Source of the DNA: Acholeplasmataceae bacterium
GTDB taxonomy: Bacteria; Bacillota_I; Bacilli_A; Izemoplasmatales; Hujiaoplasmataceae
Direction: 5' to 3'
Assembly (NCBI GenBank): GCA_012515085.1
Contig: JAAYZB010000042.1
Location: 1 to 5,603 of the forward strand
Length of the DNA: 5,603 nucleotides
Positions 4,621 through 5,603 of this stretch are shown here, in pieces. The translations under genes were made by a program, and so were the position numbers. Position 1 is the stretch's first letter. Each line of letters begins with the position of its first letter. The notes beneath the pieces are model-generated. The model was not told the origin of the DNA. It was given only the letters and a program-made list of their open reading frames with translations, and ran no database searches.

Positions 4621-5603
4621 ATGAAAAAAATAGTCAGTATGGTAAGCATTGGTCTGGCAATGGCGTTTGGATTCTTCTTGCTTGGATGTGATAGCACTCC
4701 GAAAATGGAATATGTGACCATCGATATCAATCCTTCGATTGATCTTGTGCTTGATAGCGATGATAAAGTAGTCGCAACAAGCGCAATGAATGGTGATGGT
4801 GAAATCCTACTCTTGAACTTAGCACTGGAAAACAAGCCGGTGGACGAGGCAGTCGATGAAATCATCGATGAAGCGATCGATCTTGGATATATCGATCCGG
4901 ACACCGAGGACGCTGTAGTCGAGGTCGGATGTGAGAACGAACGAATTCAGAATAAAGTTCGTGACAATGTCAACAACTCTTTCCAGAATAAAGGTATTTT
5001 CGGGAAAGCCGTTGCTAAAGAAAACACAGATTTGATCGATGAAGCGGAAACATTCGGAGTCACCGTCGGGTTCCTAAGAATGGCATATCGTGCCGTTGAA
5101 GCAGACGATACGCTGACGCTTGAAACAGCCTTGACGATGGACAAACAGGATCTGATCCAAATTATCAAAGACAAGAACGCGGAAAAGAAAATGATTGTGA
5201 CAGAACTCAAAACTCAGTTTTTCGAAGCAAGAGATCTCTTAAAAGAGGAGTATCTACCCCAAATTCAAGCTTTGGAAGCAGAGATTGAAACAATCGAAGC
5301 TGAAGAAGGCGATGCTACTGAAAAAATCGCGGAACTCGAACTGCTCAAAGATGAATTCCATGATGCGCTCAGCGAACTGCGACTTGCATACCAACAAGAT
5401 GGTGAAGCTTTCCGTGCAGAAAAACAGTTGGAAAACCAAAATCGTCGGCAAATGCATCAATCCGAGGTAGCTGCTTACCGCAATCAAATGCAACAAAGAA
5501 GGCGTGATCGCCAGAGTCAAATCGAAGATTACCAAGAAGAAGAGACTACTGAGCCCGAATTAACTACTGAACCGGATGTCACTACTGAACCGGATGTTAC
5601 TAC
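4621..5603 (+). CDS. Lipoprotein with RsgI-like extracellular domain, coiled coil and TTEP repeats (3' end outside window)
   Basis: ATG 4621, 7 nt after AAGGAGGG, opens a frame still open at the edge (327 residues). Residues 1-22 are a lipoprotein signal peptide (two Lys, hydrophobic core, lipobox LLGC with Cys23), so the mature protein is anchored outside the membrane. Residues about 30-91 resemble the middle domain of RsgI anti-sigma factors: YVTIDINPSIDLVLD with the Asn37-Pro38 pair, ALN-like AMNGDGE, and EAVDEIIDEAIDLGYI. A segment near 146-190 (GVTVGFLRMAYRAVEADD, then DLIQIIKDKN) matches the helix that follows in RsgI proteins. Residues about 190-305 are charged and helical, a likely coiled coil. 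From residue 309 come TTEPxx repeats. The cytoplasmic SigI-binding part and membrane helix of RsgI are absent. It may share the hydrolase transcript. Domain assignment is from pattern memory; function unknown. Confidence 0.8.
   Translation, partial: MKKIVSMVSIGLAMAFGFFLLGCDSTPKMEYVTIDINPSIDLVLDSDDKVVATSAMNGDGEILLLNLALENKPVDEAVDEIIDEAIDLGYIDPDTEDAVVEVGCENERIQNKVRDNVNNSFQNKGIFGKAVAKENTDLIDEAETFGVTVGFLRMAYRAVEADDTLTLETALTMDKQDLIQIIKDKNAEKKMIVTELKTQFFEARDLLKEEYLPQIQALEAEIETIEAEEGDATEKIAELELLKDEFHDALSELRLAYQQDGEAFRAEKQLENQNRRQMHQSEVAAYRNQMQQRRRDRQSQIEDYQEEETTEPELTTEPDVTTEPDVT
5545..5603 (+). repeat. 18-bp tandem repeat encoding TTEPxx
   Basis: Three full units (5545-5562, 5563-5580, 5581-5598) and the first 5 bases of a fourth. 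Units two and three differ only in the last base; the first is more diverged (TTEPEL against TTEPDV). Each unit is in frame and encodes a Thr/Pro/acidic hexapeptide, as in extended linkers of surface proteins. The array continues past the window edge, so its copy number is unknown. Confidence 0.9.

Noticed and set aside
4542..5535. Several minus-strand open frames of 80-120 codons
   Set aside because: They lie antisense to the lipoprotein gene, have Ser/Ile-rich low-complexity translations and no ribosome sites. They reflect the codon pattern of the real gene.
5545..5603. Short repeats considered as a CRISPR array
   Set aside because: The 18-bp units are directly joined with no spacers and encode an in-frame peptide repeat.

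Overview
The window comes from a low- to mid-GC Gram-positive-type bacterium (Bacillota, possibly one of the lineages close to the Mollicutes). The grounds are strong AGGAGG-type ribosome sites on most genes, TATAAT boxes of the extended -10 type (TGN before the box), an ssb product starting MLNQ as in Bacilli, and a lipoprotein with an RsgI-like domain, a fold known mainly from Bacillota. The standard genetic code is enough: no gene needs TGA read as Trp. The placement is an inference; there is no rRNA or other phylogenetic marker here.

Layout, left to right. (1) Positions 1-305, minus: 5' part of a single-stranded DNA-binding protein gene with its own promoter; its 3' end lies outside the window. 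(2) 418-467: paired hairpins that end the leftward lemA transcript. (3) 488-1964, minus: a two-gene operon, a DUF3137 membrane protein followed 13 bp later by lemA. (4) 2031-3518, minus: glpK, glycerol kinase. (5) 3519-3632: a compact divergent promoter region. (6) 3633-4553, plus: an alpha/beta hydrolase of the monoacylglycerol lipase / lysophospholipase type. (7) 4570-4616: an 11-bp inverted repeat whose right arm contains the ribosome site of the next gene. (8) 4621 to the right edge, plus: a lipoprotein with an RsgI-like extracellular domain, a long coiled coil and TTEPxx tandem repeats, cut by the window end.

How the genes may work together. The hydrolase and glpK start back to back from a region of about 115 bp. 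A lipase releasing glycerol from monoacylglycerol, or acting on lysophospholipid, would feed a kinase that traps glycerol as glycerol-3-phosphate, so a glycerolipid salvage pair is plausible but not proven. The glycerol kinase has Val at the position where Bacillota enzymes usually carry the HPr-phosphorylated His, so it may have lost that PTS control. LemA and DUF3137 proteins are often encoded together and their role is unknown.

The most unusual item is the last gene. RsgI proteins are normally one-pass membrane anti-sigma factors with a cytoplasmic SigI-binding end. Here a similar extracellular domain, with its Asn-Pro motif, sits directly behind a lipoprotein signal peptide, so the protein cannot hold a sigma factor in the usual way. 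Its ribosome site lies in a potential hairpin. Both window ends cut genes (ssb and this lipoprotein).
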